Notes: generated by a model from the sequence alone, not told the origin. 64,000 nucleotides of DNA from Dendrocalamus latiflorus (GCA_017311315.1 CM029626.1:30012869-30076868); one strand, 5' to 3'. Shown: positions 22,237 to 34,160, counted from the stretch's first letter. Translations and numbers: made by a program.

Positions 22237-22464
22237 ATGATCAATACGCTTCAGTTGCACATGTGCGCCAACGTGTTGCACCTGCTCAAGCTCAACCTCG
22301 GCGTGCCACCAAGCGAGCCGTGCTGCCCTCTGCTCAGTAGGCTGGTCGACCTCAACGACAATTCGTGCACATGCAGCTTGTTGGGCGCATTAGCATGCCA
22401 GAAACCTCCAACCGATCGATCGCACCAACCAGTGGGGTGGCAAGAGTATTTGCAACATCTGTAA
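22237..22464 (+). pseudogene. HyPRP eight-cysteine-domain fragment
   Basis: The frame reads INTLQLHMCANVLHLLKLNL, then EPCCPLLSRLVDL and CTCSLLGAL. That covers the C, CC and CxC core of the eight-cysteine motif and aligns with residues 73-121 of the intact HyPRP at 29878. The signal peptide, proline-rich region and last two cysteines are absent. The fragment runs out into unrelated sequence after SLLGALACQ. It follows the 3' LTR at 21868, so its 5' half may have been lost with that insertion. It is closer to the LGVPPSEPCC type of HyPRP than the intact copy is, so the cluster held more than one subtype. Confidence 0.8.
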
Positions 22465-22514
22465 GGAATGTATGCAATATTTCTCGGCCATATATGCAAT
22501 AAAAAATTGATAAA

Positions 22515-22655
22515 AATCTCAATGTTGCATACATGAAATCAAACTGTTACACACATGAAATCAAAATATTGTATACATACAACCAAAATGTTGCACACAT
22601 GAAATAAAAAATATTGCACAAATGAAATCAAAATGTTGCAACAAAACAAACACCT
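22515..22655 (+). repeat. About 22-bp degenerate tandem repeat
   Basis: Six imperfect units of the form ATGTTGCACACATGAAATCAAA run end to end just downstream of the HyPRP fragment. No frame runs through them. Sequence 22655-23054 shows no gene I recognise. Confidence 0.7.
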
Positions 22656-23054
22656 ACCTCCATAGCAAGCGGCGGTGAAGGTCTTAGGTCCGGCGGTGGA
22701 AAGGTGGTGTGCGCGGCATAGATTCGGCGCTGGGAGGAGAAGGCCGCCCGCCCCTCATGCTCGCCACATACCCCCTTCACACACAAAAAAACAAATGGAT
22801 CAGAAAAGCAACAACAAAAAATTCAACACACACAGCCACCACACAATGAATGATACAAAGTGGTGCTTCGACACTGACTTGATTGAGAACGCAGCAGTGG
22901 CCATGGATGTGACACCGATGCGCTCCCGTGGCACAAACCTGCATGCGATTTTGTGAGGAGTTGGGAGTTTGGGTGAGGAGACCTACCTATAATTAGAAGG
23001 AAGAATCGCCATAAAAATCTTCCTCGTGTATCATCTATAGCAGAACTATAAATG

Positions 23055-25345
23055 GGAACTAGCAATAAAAGCTTGTGTACTACATGCAAGTTATTGTGTT
23101 AACTCGAGTTGTGACATCGCGCACATGCATATCCGTGTGAATTGATGATACTTGGATTGAACTCTTCAGCACTTAAATTGCATCATCAACCGATCTAATA
23201 CTCCCTCCCTTCTTTCCCGTTTATATGTCATTTTACAATACGTACAATCAACCTTTTATAACTTTGACCACTAATGCGCAAAAAGGTAATTTTGCATTTG
23301 TCACGTGTAAATATTATCACTGGATTTGACCTCCAAAATACTTTCTAAAAATTACTAACATAATATTAAAAAATAATTATCAAATATGTGTATTGAAAAC
23401 CGCATCTATATCAACATAACCAGTAAAAAAGAATGTAAGTAGTATTGTATTTGCACGCATCGGTGTTCTCACATCCAAAAGAAGATAGTATATTGCGTGT
23501 GAGATCAAAGTCATATTAATTCTGGGTTTTGGAAATTGGACAGTTTGGTCCAATAAAATTAAGAAAGAAATTATGCTCAAAGTCATAGAACTCGTTCGCG
23601 CGTGAATACGGAGGCATAAGTGGCTTACTGCATTATTTTTCTGGTATTTACTTTGTCTGGTTCCTGTTCCTGAGATTTCATCCCATGATAATTTCTCTGT
23701 CGTCGTTCAGCCTTGTGGAAGACTATAATAGACATTTGAGTCTTTTCGAAACAAAAAGAACCACCCTGTACAATTCACAATAAGTCTGAACCCCCATGTA
23801 CATAGACCAAGGAGGATAATAACACTTTGATCACACATACCCTGTTAAATGCTATACTAAGCTACTTCAAAATAGGACCAAAGAATGAAAATATTGCAAT
23901 AATTACGGTCATGATTTCCTCAGTGACTTGCATTGTGAAACAACACATCCTGAACAAAATAGAGTTAAATGGTGCACTTAATTAATATATCTATAAACAA
24001 CTGGTGTATATGCTTCTCCTTTTTTATTCAATAAGAAAAAAAGAAAAAACCGTAATTACGAGAAGAATAAGATTGTAAAACAAACTTTAATGCACATCTT
24101 AGATGGCTTACCGATAATCATAATTAAAGGTTTGGATACTTCACTAATAAAAGACAATAATTCATCTAAACACATCACATTGTATGAGCCCTATTCATTT
24201 TCTCTCTGTCTACGGAGTTTGTAAAAAGCTGGGTACGTATATTTTTTTCTCTCAAACAAAAAGTTGGGTATCTTTAATGTTACAATATCTTAGTTTCGAA
24301 TTTTGGAGAAATAGCCCCTTTCCAGAAGGAAAGAAAGAACTCAGGTGTTTTCCTCTCTCACCATCTTGGAAAAGAAAAGCAAAGCATCACTCTTAATCTG
24401 TCGTCACATACGCGCGAGTGCTTGTTTTGCTTGGCCGCCCTCCTTTTAATCTAATTAACCTAAAATGATGAGTAGTTCATCAGTGCAACATAATGTCATC
24501 GTGTTTAATGGTATACAGATTTATGCAATGTAAGACGAGGGGCACAGCACGATGACGCTTCACAAAACATACGTCTCCATCTCGCCCCTACACGACTAGG
24601 TTATCGTGTGGAGGACGTGCAGGCCGGGGGTACTGTAGTACACGCATGCGGTCTCTTTTTTTATTTTCAATCGGTTTTTACTCTATTTTTCAGTAATTGC
24701 TATTTATTAAAGTAATAAACTATAGCCAAAAAAGATAGGCATGTGTATGTATTTTTTCCATTTATTTTTATATATCATTTTCAAAATACGTGTAGTCAAT
24801 ATTCAAAAACTTTAAGTATTTGAATGCTAATATACATTAAAGTATTAGAACTGTCATTTGAAAATAATAATAGTATATTTATCGTTGCGAGTACATTTAT
24901 ATCATTGTACTTCCAATAATTTTTACTACCATGCAATTAGAAGAAGTGATGATAAAATATGTGTATTAAAGACATATATACCAATGTCTAAAATGAAAAT
25001 TAAAATAGAACGATCGAATAGCTGAATTAGAGGTCGTTTGAAAAAGTGATGAAGCCGGAACCTAGAAGTCGAATCAAACACTTGGCTTTTAGAAATAACT
25101 TTTGTAATATCTTAAATATAATGTCAGAAATTCCCATTTATATTTCTACGGGGAACGCTGTTACACTAATTACTAGTGTATAATAAAATTGATTAGTTAT
25201 ATAAACATGTGATATGATGGTTGTGGTTAAGATTTATTTGTGTAATTATTGATATTAAATAAGCCATCATTTGTCTTCAAAGCAATTCAGATATTTGCCA
25301 AATCTGCTCAGCCATAAGTCAAAGCTCCGGTCGAATCAAATACCT
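23055..25345. repeat. HyPRP downstream flank, copy D1 (free of the 1.3-kb element and Tourist)
   Basis: The copy starts at an AATAAA (23063-23068) followed by GCTTGTG.ACTACATG.AAGTTATTG, as after the intact gene. It parallels copy A through 6350 but lacks the 1.3-kb long-TIR element and the Tourist MITE. It therefore shows the empty sites. No gene is visible. Confidence 0.75.
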
Positions 25346-25354
25346 TTTACTTTT

Positions 25355-25678
25355 GAGAAGTGTTATAGAACATTCAACTATTTTTGAGCGTAAAATTAGT
25401 CAGATTTTGCAGTATTGGATCTCAATATAACCGATCTTCCCATATAAGCCCCTTCCAAAAAAAATGATCTGGGGCGTTGGATCTTCATCTAATGGATCAA
25501 CTCATACAATCCTCCTACAAAAAAAATGATCTAGGGCATTGGATCTTCATCCAACAGATCCACCCATACAAGCCTCCCTCCAAAAAAAAATGATCTGAGA
25601 CGTTAGATCTCCATCTAACATTTCAAAATTTGACTACTTTTATCCTAAAAAACAACCGAATGTTATATAGACACTCAC
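25355..25678. mobile_element. MULE-type MITE, 324 bp, TSD TTTACTTTT
   Basis: Inverted ends (left ..TTATAGAACATTCAACTATTTTT.., right in reverse complement ..TATATAACATTCGGTTGTTTTT..) enclose three tandem units of about 67 bp, each with AAAAAAATGATCT..G.C.TTGGATCT.CATC. The 9-bp direct duplication TTTACTTTT is perfect (25346-25354 and 25679-25687). Copy A near 6332 has the uninterrupted ACCTTCCACTTTTAG. The 9-bp size suggests Mutator-type mobilisation. Confidence 0.8.
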
Positions 25679-25740
25679 TTTACTTTTAACCGTTTCTACT
25701 AGCTAAGAATCGTATGCTCAAGACGCTTCAAACATGCTCT

Positions 25741-26118
25741 CTTAGCACAAGTCGACTACACGGACCGATGAAACGTGGACAGCCTCTTTTCTCTGTTTGC
25801 GATTAGCACAAGTGGGCAACTCGTCCTAGGTACGACTTTCGTTGCCGCGCGCATGCGTACGTACGTGCGCACCGGGCAACTCGTCCTAGGTAGCAAAAAT
25901 TAGACTAGGCTCATTTCATATGCAACGGTGGCAAAGTTACAGTGCAATACAATGCACCATTACCGAGTTTCTGTGCTACAGTATCTCCACCACATTATTA
26001 TACAGTGGGTGCTACAATGATTTGCGGTCCTCCCTCGCTATTCTGCACTGTTCGGTACGGCTTTCGTTGCCGCGCGCGTGCGTACGTACACACAACTCGT
26101 CTTAGGTACTCTTCCCGC
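25741..26118 (+). repeat. Repeated HyPRP promoter-upstream fragments
   Basis: The phrase GATTAGCACAAGTGGGCAACTCGTC..AGGTACG.CTTTCGTTGCCGCGCGC, found about 130-230 bp upstream of the intact HyPRP start (29650-29700), occurs here more than once (25800 and 26060), and also at 52290 and 63420. No HyPRP coding sequence follows. A related 165-bp unit is tandemly duplicated across the left end of the next element (about 26090 and 26255). Confidence 0.65.
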
Positions 26119-28851
26119 GAGACAAAGCGGATTTGGGCATTTTTAGGCATCGTATTTATAAAACTAGCTGTATATATAGGATGTATTAGTAAAAATGGCA
26201 CTCCGCCGTCCGTCCATCGGATGGTAGCGCCGGTGTGGCGCGTGCGTATATACACACAACTCGTCTTAGGTATTCTTCCCACAAGACAAAGCCAGATTTG
26301 ACATTGTTACGTATGATATTTATAAAACTAGTCATATGTGTATCATATTTACAAAAATAGTATTTCTACTGTCCGATAGACAAGCGACAGCACCGGCGAG
26401 GCGATACGTGGTGAGGCAGGCGCCTACAGCCCCGCCAGTAGACAGCAGGCAGCCTGCCACTCGGTGGGGGGACAGCAGGTAGGCCTGCCATCCGGTGAGG
26501 GGGCGACAAGTGATTAAGCCGGCTGATTAGCCGGTTTAATTATCTGTCCTACTTTTTTTACGTTTAGTGATTGTTTGAATTTTTAAATATACTAAATGAG
26601 CTCAAAACATTATGAAATTTATGTACAACTTTTTGACACAAGGTACCTCAGAGTGTAATTTTTGGATAATTTTTTGACACAAGGTACATTCATACAATTT
26701 TTATATTTGTACGAGTTTTTACATATAGCAAACGAGTTCCAAAAATTACGAAATTTTATGTGAAGCCTTTTGACACGGTCATGGTTATTGTATAATTTTT
26801 TTTGAGAATTTTATGTGATCTAAATTTACCACATTTATTCAGGTTAATTTAATCATGAATTTAACTTGAATGTTATGTGATCCGAATTTGCCTCCAAACG
26901 TACGGCAAGTACCTGAAGTGGTACGTAACCCAGTCACGTAGCAGACTCACCATTCCTCCACCAGATCGTCCCAAGCAGATCACGCACGAGAAAAGTCTGC
27001 AACACTGGATCGATCTCCACAACGCTTCGCGGCAGCTTGATAGTGTAAGACAGTTCAAATATCTTATCGTTCCATTTAAGAAATTCGTACTACTCGTTAC
27101 TGAACCTGTTTCATATGTTACTTCAATTAGAGCAGGCACAACGCATCGCAAGCACGTCGGAGGCTGCTATCAACAGCCCGGAGACACCACCGGCACTGTA
27201 GAAGACTATAAAGTTCATCCTAAAGCAGACCAAAAAATAGTGCACAACCTAAATTGCAGCCGTTCCACAGATTACAATGTGCACATAAGCCACCCAGTGG
27301 GAGCACCATGCTCACCCGCCAGGTCATCGCGACCTAGCGAGTCCGGCTGGCCATCACAATCTACTGAGTCTATCTGGCGCCGTAGTACTAGCCACCGATC
27401 ATTTGTGCACCGTACCAACAAGGAGGTAACTTACGTATGAAATTATTTTGTTTTCGTATTAGGCTTTGCGTCCACTAACATTATGGCGTTCTCCCGCCGC
27501 AGGTCCGTTGTCGAGATGCATCACTTTTGACGTTCGCACCACCTGCATAGACTACCACTCCCTATTGTTCATCTTCGCTGCACATTCGGGAGGTATGAGA
27601 TTCGTACTGTACATCCGAAATATTTATTATAATTAATATCGTTTCATCTTGTAGCCTCCAATTTAACGTGGGGGTGACGACGAGTCCACCGATGACGAAA
27701 CATGCCTCCTAGATGCTTCCAGAGGCACTACACGGCACTAGGTTTGCAGCGTACGCAGGGCAGAGCTCAGCGTTCACAGCATACCCAAGATTTTGACACT
27801 TTGGTAGGCAGAGCTCCTCCGGCTTCACTGCCATATCGTACGATCCAGGCGAGAGCTCCTTCGCACCACGAGGGGGATTTTTAGAGTCCTTTGTTCACGA
27901 TATTATTTCGGGCAGCTCGTAGTTCGGCATGTCTCAGCTGGAGGACATCGACTCTTATCGGACCCAGCCTATTGTACCTGAGTCTACTGGACTACTGCCA
28001 ACCACTGAGCAAACAGAACGGTCTCCATACCTTCTCCAACCCAAGACGCAATCTCCGAACCGATTGACGTACCCCACAGGACATACTCGTGCTCAACGGA
28101 AGACAATGCCACATACGGGGAGGTAGACGCTGCGATGAGGTAGCAGTGCTCAGATAGGTGAGCTATATCGCATCCAGTATGATGTATTTTTTTACTACTA
28201 CAATTACATTTTCTTGTATAAGTATTCCTAATGTATAAAATTGTAAAAAAATTGTGAAATATTCGTAAATTCATGATTAAATTAACCTGAATAAACATGG
28301 TAAATTTGGACCACATAAAATTCTCAAAAAAATTACACAATAACTATAAATATGTCCGAAGGTTTCACATAAAATTTCGTAATTTTTTGAGATTATTTGC
28401 TATATGTAAAAACTCGTACAAATATCAAAATTTTATGAATTTTTTAGCAATATTCACAATATATAAAATTATCCAAAAATTACACTAGAGGTACATTGTC
28501 AGGAGGTTGTACATAAGTTTTTATAATTTTTATGCTCATTTGATATGTTTAAAAATTCAAACAAACACTAAATGCAAAAAAATTAGGGCAGGTAATTAAG
28601 CCAGCTTAATCACCTGCCGCTCCCTCACCGGACAGCAGGCCTGCTTGCTGTCCCCCCACCGAGTGGCAGGCTGCCTGTTGTCTACTGTCGGGGTGGTAGG
28701 CGCCTGTCACCGGCGGCCTCACCACATGTCGCCTCGCCGACGCTACCACCCACCCACCGGATGACAGAAGTGCCATTTTTGCAAATACTGTGTGCATATG
28801 ACTAGTTTTGTAAATACCGTGCGCAACAATGCCAAATCCAGCTTTGTCTCT
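26119..28851. mobile_element. Mutator-like element, copy 1, long TIRs
   Basis: Long inverted arms of about 600 bp begin GAGACAAAGCGGATTTGG on the left and GAGACAAAGCTGGATTTGG (reverse complement) on the right. Both continue through GTATTTA.AAAACTAG, CAGGCAGCCTGCCACTCGGT and TTTAGTG.TTGTTTGAATTTTTAAA. The flanks are TCTTCCCGC (26110-26118) and TCTTTCCAC (28852-28860). Each differs by one base from the unoccupied TCTTTCCGC at 52391-52399, which fits an old 9-bp duplication. There is no recognisable MuDR transposase. A second copy is at 53065-55842. Confidence 0.85.
26877..28125 (+). pseudogene. Coding remnant of the Mutator-like element (PMD-tail-like)
   Basis: The first frame (26877-27440) includes YGKYLKWYVTQSRSRLTIPP, which resembles the Y(L/M).WY...(T/S)R..L..PP segment found after the plant mobile domain in transposon-borne PMD proteins. 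This is a weak, from-memory family match. Later open pieces (27702-27884 and 27929-28126, the latter beginning MSQLEDIDSYRTQP) may be further exons, as AG/GT sites such as CCGCAG at about 27500 separate them. Nothing indicates an intact protein. If it is not a PMD tail, I do not recognise it. Confidence 0.35.
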
Positions 28852-29069
28852 TCTTTCCACTACATGTATATGACTAAATGTACTAATCAGAACTATGCTG
28901 TAATCCTGACATGCTGGAATGATTATAGGAAGTAATTTTCTGATAAATCGAGATTCACAAGCAAAAAATGAAAATTACTTTACATAATTTCTAACTCTAT
29001 GCACTACACTACTTGCTCGTGTAGACATATAGTCATGTCATATAAATTTGTTCTGCTGAGATTTGTTAC

Positions 29070-29290
29070 AAAAGTTTTAGGATATTAATTCGCATTCAAT
29101 CGAATTAAGTACATATTCGATTCTAATTCATATTTGTATTTGAGAATGTTTGAATTCGTATTCGTATTCGTTTTAAAAGTATAAATTCATATTTGTATCC
29201 TCATTTGTTTAAAAAATATGAATTCATATTCGTATATGAGGCTATTAATTGGTATTTGATTTGTATTCGATATGTTTTCATCTCTAATAA
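29070..29290. repeat. Remnant of an ATTCGTATTC-rich hAT-like MITE
   Basis: The stretch is packed with ATTCGTATTC/CATATTTGTATT motifs and ends TTTTCATCTCTAATAAT. It resembles the right half of the element at 37042-37757. The duplicated copy is at about 56072-56280. Confidence 0.5.
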
Positions 29291-29639
29291 TCCGAACGCC
29301 AAGTGAGCTACAGCATACTTGAATAAGGATTCAACAAATTTACAGAATTTTCTTAGGAAACACCCATAGAAGTTAATTTTGCATTCAGCAATTCAATTTT
29401 GTACAGGTGAACAAACTTGAGCTACATTCAAGCATACGCATCAGTAGGAAGGAATCAATTGAAGAAGAATTCAGAAACTGGCACAAGATAATGCTAGCTG
29501 CGTGATGATTCATGAATACTTCAGCATGCAGCAGCAGCAGCAGCAGCAGCAATCGACAACACGGACCGATGAAACATGGACAGCCGGCCGGAAGAAACCT
29601 AGCTATACGTGCAGCAGCAAGTGGGCAGCTTTTTTTTCC

Positions 29640-29877
29640 CTCTCTTTGCGATTAGCACAAGTGGGCAACTCGTCTCAGGTACGGCTCTCGTTGTCGCGCG
29701 CTTAATTGGCCAGAGGCCAGAGCAGTGCTGCATCTGCATGCGTAGATATTCTTTTGCTTCGTTGGTCGATCAAACCCTATCATTGGCTATAAATACTGCC
29801 CCGGAACACCCCAGGAAAACCAACCCAAGCAACACAGACAGTACAAGGCTACAAGCAGCAGCTACTCTAATTAAGCA
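29640..29877 (+). promoter_or_regulatory. HyPRP core promoter and 5' leader
   Basis: TATAAATA (29788-29795) lies 83-90 bp before the ATG, with ATTGG (a CCAAT box in reverse) just upstream at 29782-29786. The block from GATCAAACCCTATCATTGGC to AAGCAATG is also present before the truncated copy at 51190-51319, showing that both genes share one ancestral promoter. Transcription probably starts near 29820. Confidence 0.75.
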
Positions 29878-30351
29878 ATGACGACTTCCAAGCTCGCGGC
29901 CGTCCTTGCCCTAAACCTCCTCTTCTTCACCACCGTGCACAGCAGCTGGAACACCCCGCCTCCGCCTGTTTGCCCGCCGCCGCCGTCCTGCCCGCCCCCA
30001 CCTGTTTGCCCGCCGCCGCCCCCGACTCCGCCTGTTTCCCCGCCGCCGCCCCCGACTCCGCCTGTTTCCCCGCCACCGACTGGTGACGTCTGCCCGATCA
30101 ACGTGCTCCAGTTTGCCGTGTGCGCCAGCGTGCTGAACCTGGTAAAGTTGCACAGCCCCGTGGTGCCGGGTGGGCAGAACTGCTGCGCTCTAATCAGCCC
30201 GCTGATCGACCTCGATGCCGCCGTCTGCCTCTGCACCGCCCTCCAGGCCAACGTCCTCGGCATCAGCGTCAACCCCACCGTGGACCTTACCCTCCTCCTC
30301 AACTACTGCGGCAAGACTTGCCCCCCCGACTTCACCTGCCCGAAACGTTAA
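29878..30351 (+). CDS. Hybrid proline-rich protein (HyPRP), eight-cysteine-motif family
   Basis: A single-exon frame of 157 codons encodes a likely secreted cell-wall protein. Residues 1-22 form a signal peptide (hydrophobic AAVLALNLLFF, cleavage near HSS). Residues 25-68 are proline-rich, with PPPPVCPPPP and PPPPPTPPVSP repeats. Residues 72-154 form the eight-cysteine domain: C72, C82, CC102-103, CxC 117/119, C144 and C154, with an additional C148 (YCGKTC). This arrangement is that of HyPRPs such as DC2.15, rice RCc3 and maize cortical cell-delineating protein, related to lipid-transfer proteins and often root- or stress-expressed. Their biochemical role is not settled. The TATA box, the AAGCAATG start context and an AATAAA about 290 bp after the stop all fit an active gene. 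It is the only intact member of the cluster in view, and the repetitive proline tract may vary in length. Confidence 0.95.
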   Translation: MTTSKLAAVLALNLLFFTTVHSSWNTPPPPVCPPPPSCPPPPVCPPPPPTPPVSPPPPPTPPVSPPPTGDVCPINVLQFAVCASVLNLVKLHSPVVPGGQNCCALISPLIDLDAAVCLCTALQANVLGISVNPTVDLTLLLNYCGKTCPPDFTCPKR

Positions 30352-30621
30352 TTAAGCAAATTAACCGCACGCACGCATGCATGCATCATCGATCATCCAT
30401 CCCGCCCGTCTGCATACATATCACAATTAATACGCTTGCATGCATGCATGCATGCAGTTACACGTGTGTCACGTACGTATTTCCATATTTACAGGTCTGC
30501 ATGCATGGGTTCTGTCCTCGTGTACGTTTGCATCCCTATGCCTAAATAGTAAATAATCGACCTGGAGCTTGTATCATCTAAACTTTGTACGGTACTTCTG
30601 TCACATACGCGATACATATTT
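30352..30621 (+). other. HyPRP 3' untranslated region
   Basis: This stretch has several GCATGCATGCATGCATG runs (30372-30385, 30437-30455) and no frame of interest. It leads into the duplicated flank. Confidence 0.6.
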
Positions 30622-30639
30622 GTATGCGCACGTATGTTA

Positions 30640-30645
30640 AATAAA
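30640..30645 (+). terminator. Polyadenylation signal of HyPRP
   Basis: AATAAA within TTGTATGCGCACGTATGTTAAATAAATGC, about 290 bp after the stop codon and conserved at 19-24 and 23063-23068 in the paralogous flanks. Confidence 0.6.
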
Positions 30646-30776
30646 TGCTTGTGCTACATGAAAGTTATTGTGTTAACTTGAGGTGTGATATCGCGCGCAT
30701 GCATGTCCGTGTGAATTGATACTTGGATTGAACTCTTCAACACTTGAATTGCATCATCAACCGATCTAATACTTCC

Positions 30777-32087
30777 GAATTTTCTGTACGGATAATCCAT
30801 TTTTTATTCGAAATTACAGAAATATACCGCAAAATTTTTTTTTTACAAAAATAGGCTCCAGTCGCCGCCCAATGGTTGGGCGATTGGAACTGGAAAATCT
30901 CATAACCGTTGGGCGATTAATTGCAGTCGCCCCACCGTTGGGTGACTTTCTTCCAGTCGCCCTCCCATTGGGCACTTTCATGCAGCCGCCCAATGGTTGG
31001 GCGACTGCACTCAGGTCCCCCGTGAATGTTTTAAATTTTTTCAATTTTGTAGTTTTAAACTGGTAAAAAATTTGCTAGAGTTGTAATAAAAGTTTATGTT
31101 CATTGTATGTTGTAGGTGTGTAAAAAAATTTAGAAATTTTGTTTTAGGAACGATTGACCGTAGAACGATCGATACATACGATGGTAAGTGATATACCGAT
31201 ACAGTATAAACAACTAGTCTCAAAAGATAAAATAGCAAAGTTTTATATGGCTTATATATACTCATTTGAAAGGTTTCGATGAGATCTACAATGTTTCAGT
31301 TGAAGCAAAATCCAAATTCCAAAGGGAAGACCGAGAGAAAAGGCAAAAACAGAAACCAAAAACTTGCGACGCAGGTTTAGGTCCAAAGATGGCCAATTTT
31401 CAGGGTCCTAGAGGGCGATTGGCATAAGCAGGTCATCTTTTTGGATCGGGCTCGTCTTTAGATTTCCAACGAGTACAAGGACGTCGAAAACGGACACCGT
31501 ATGCAAAAGTTATGCCCGTTTTACTGAAGGTGTGTCGGAAACGGACTCGAATTCGTTTCGGCCTCAATTGAAACTGCTATAACTTTTGATCCCGTGGCCG
31601 AAATTGCTTAAATTTTTTCTGGAGGCTTTTGGATGTATGAAGAACAGTTCCACTAATTTTCATTATTTTTGGCAAAGATTTGATGCACTTTCCAAATTTT
31701 GGTAAAGATGGACTCTTTTTTCTCTCTCTTTTTCTCTTTTTTTTTTCTCCGCGTAGAACTCCAGCAGATTTTTTACCAGTTTAAAACTATAAAATTGTCA
31801 AAATTTAAAATATTCACAGGGCCTGAGTGCAGTCGCCCAACCATTAGGCGACTGCATGAAAGTCGCCCAATGGGAGGGCGACTGGAGGAAAGTCACCCAA
31901 CGGTAGGGCGACTGCAATCAATCGCCCAACGGTTGGGATGAGATTTTCTAATTGTCGCTGCTGGGTTGGGCGAAAGGCTCCAGTCGCCCAACCATTGAGC
32001 GACTGGAGCCTATTTTTGTAAAAAAAATTCTCGCGGATATATTTCTGTAATTTCGAATAAAAAATTGATTATCCGTACAAAAAATTC
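30777..32087. mobile_element. 1.3-kb long-TIR element, copy B
   Basis: Same ends and palindrome-filled arms as the element at 156-1463, with a few base changes. It arrived with the block duplication, not by a new insertion. Confidence 0.7.
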
Positions 32088-32510
32088 TAATACACTTTAG
32101 AATTCGTGTGGTCAACATTTTATAGCTTTGACCGCATTAATGCGCAAAAAAGCAATTTTGTATTTGCCACGTGCAATGTTATCAGTAGATTCGACCTCCA
32201 AAATACTTTCTAAAAATTACTAACATGTAATTAAAAAAATAATCAAATGTGTGTATTGCAAACTGCATCTATATCAAGAACGAGTAAAGAAGAATGGAAG
32301 TAGTATTGTTTTTGCACCCATCGGCGCTCTCACATCCAAAAGAAGATATATTGCGTCTGAGATCAATGTCATATTAATTCCTGGTTTTGGAAATTGGACA
32401 GTTTGGTCCAATAAAATTAAGAAAGAAATTATGCTCAAAGTCATAGAACACGTTCGCGCGTGAATGCGGAGGCATAAGTGGCTTACTGCAGTTTTCTTTT
32501 CTGGGATTTA

Positions 32511-32731
32511 GGGCCTGTTTGTTTCAGCTTCTGACAGCTGCAGCTACTCCCAGAATCTGCAGCTTCCCCAAACAGTTCAGATTTTCATCTAGATTCTAAG
32601 TAGCCAGAAGCTACAGAATCCAGAAAATGAACTAGTAGCCAGAAGCTGGGGTTATCCAGCTTCTCCAGATTCTAACTAGCTGGATACTCACCAGCTACTT
32701 CTCAGAATCTACAGCTGAAACAATCAGGCCC
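32511..32731. mobile_element. Tourist MITE, copy B
   Basis: Same 221-bp element and TTA duplications (32508-32510, 32732-32734) as at 1887-2107. Confidence 0.85.
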
Positions 32732-33528
32732 TTACTTTGTCTGCTTCCTGTTCCTGAGATTTCATCCCATGATTAATTTCTTTGTTGAGCCTTGTGGCCC
32801 CTTCTATTCAGCTTCTAAAAGCTGCCTTTTGACTTTTCTACAATAACTAGCTTTCAAACGGAGTGTCTTTTTAAGACGAGGTCTATAAATTAATTATAGT
32901 ACGCACTATAGCGATTTTATTTATATTGACCAAAACAATATATGAGTTTATTTAGCTCCGTACTCTCTTATGAGTAACCCAAAAATCATAAGTCACAGGT
33001 ATAATCCATAAGCCGAATCTAAAAATAACTGCCCTCTTCATTTCATGATAAGTCTAAACCCCTGTGCACATATACCTAGGAGGCTAATAACATTAGACCA
33101 CACGTATTCTTGTTAAATGGTATACTAAGGTATTCCTCTGTTCTGCCCCGATTCATGCCTCACCTTTTCTAATTTATCCCCCTCTTCTAGTTAAGAGACA
33201 CCAACCGCTCAGATGGTTAGCAGCATCGATCGCTAACGCATAGAACCCCAGGTCCCGAGTTCGAGCTCGGACGACCGCACCCTTTTCCCCCATTTTCATT
33301 TTATTTTTGTAGCCCATTTCAATTAAAAAAATTAGGAAATAATAAAGGGAATGTAATTAAGGTATAAAATAAGGTTGTTTAAGATTTAATGCTTGATTAT
33401 TTATGAGCTTAAATATTGATTGAGATCTAACTACTAATTAAGGATATCAATAAAATATGGTTTTGCTTAAATGTCCAAATTTAATAAAAATCCTAAATAA
33501 GATACGTATACATATGTGTGTGTGTGTC

Positions 33529-33561
<33 letters not shown>

Positions 33562-34009
33562 ACATCCAAGTTAAATTTAAGGGGAATAAAATTGATAACT
33601 ATAAAAGCAAGGTTTTAAAATTTAAAAAGATTACCCTAGACCAAAATTAAATATATGACCTAACATTAAAATACCGCCATCAAAACATAGAAATATTTGC
33701 ATGTAAGTGATTAATCGGCTAGTTAATATAATTAGTAGGAGGGTGAAATTGGAGCTTAGGTTTTGACTAACATCTCACACGAAATAAATAAATGGCATAT
33801 TTCCTAAGGACTCGAATTCCTAAAATTAATTATGGAACTAAGGTGCAAATAGAAATTTAAACTAAAAATATGTTGTCAAATAAATTAGGGGTAAAATATC
33901 AACATCAGTTAATCTCCAGAGCGCCTCCAAATTAAAAGGGTCATATCAATAGGTACTACAATATAATAGCCCTAGATTATTAGGCATTGAAATAATCTTT
34001 ATCAATATA

Positions 34010-34160
34010 TATATATAGCAAAGTCACTTGCATCACACATGAGCTCTAAGGGCAAATCCCAATCAGGAGGTTGCACAATGGGTGCAGAAAAGAGAGCAGC
34101 CTTGAGCTTACTAAATGCATCCATGCAAATCTCATCAAAAACAAAAGGAACATCACAGCC
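34010..34160 (-). pseudogene. Ty3/gypsy RT-RNase H fragment, copy B
   Basis: Duplicate of 8577-8727 with the same PFVFDEICMDAF and MCDASDFAI motifs; one residue differs (LPLELMCDAS in place of LPFELMCDAS). Confidence 0.8.

Larger units (their letters stand above)
30622..33136. repeat. Segmental duplicate of 1-2511 (copy B, first part)
   Basis: Nearly identical to the start of the window over 2.5 kb, including the 1.3-kb long-TIR element and Tourist MITE. It ends at GGTATTCC and jumps to the equivalent of 7668 (CTCTGTTCTGCCCCG), so about 5.15 kb present in copy A is absent. No gene is seen. Confidence 0.95.

Noticed and set aside
29871..30302. Minus-strand frame of 143 codons over the HyPRP gene
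   Set aside because: It is a Gly-rich mirror of the proline-rich tract; the plus strand has signal peptide, cysteine motif, promoter and poly(A) signal.
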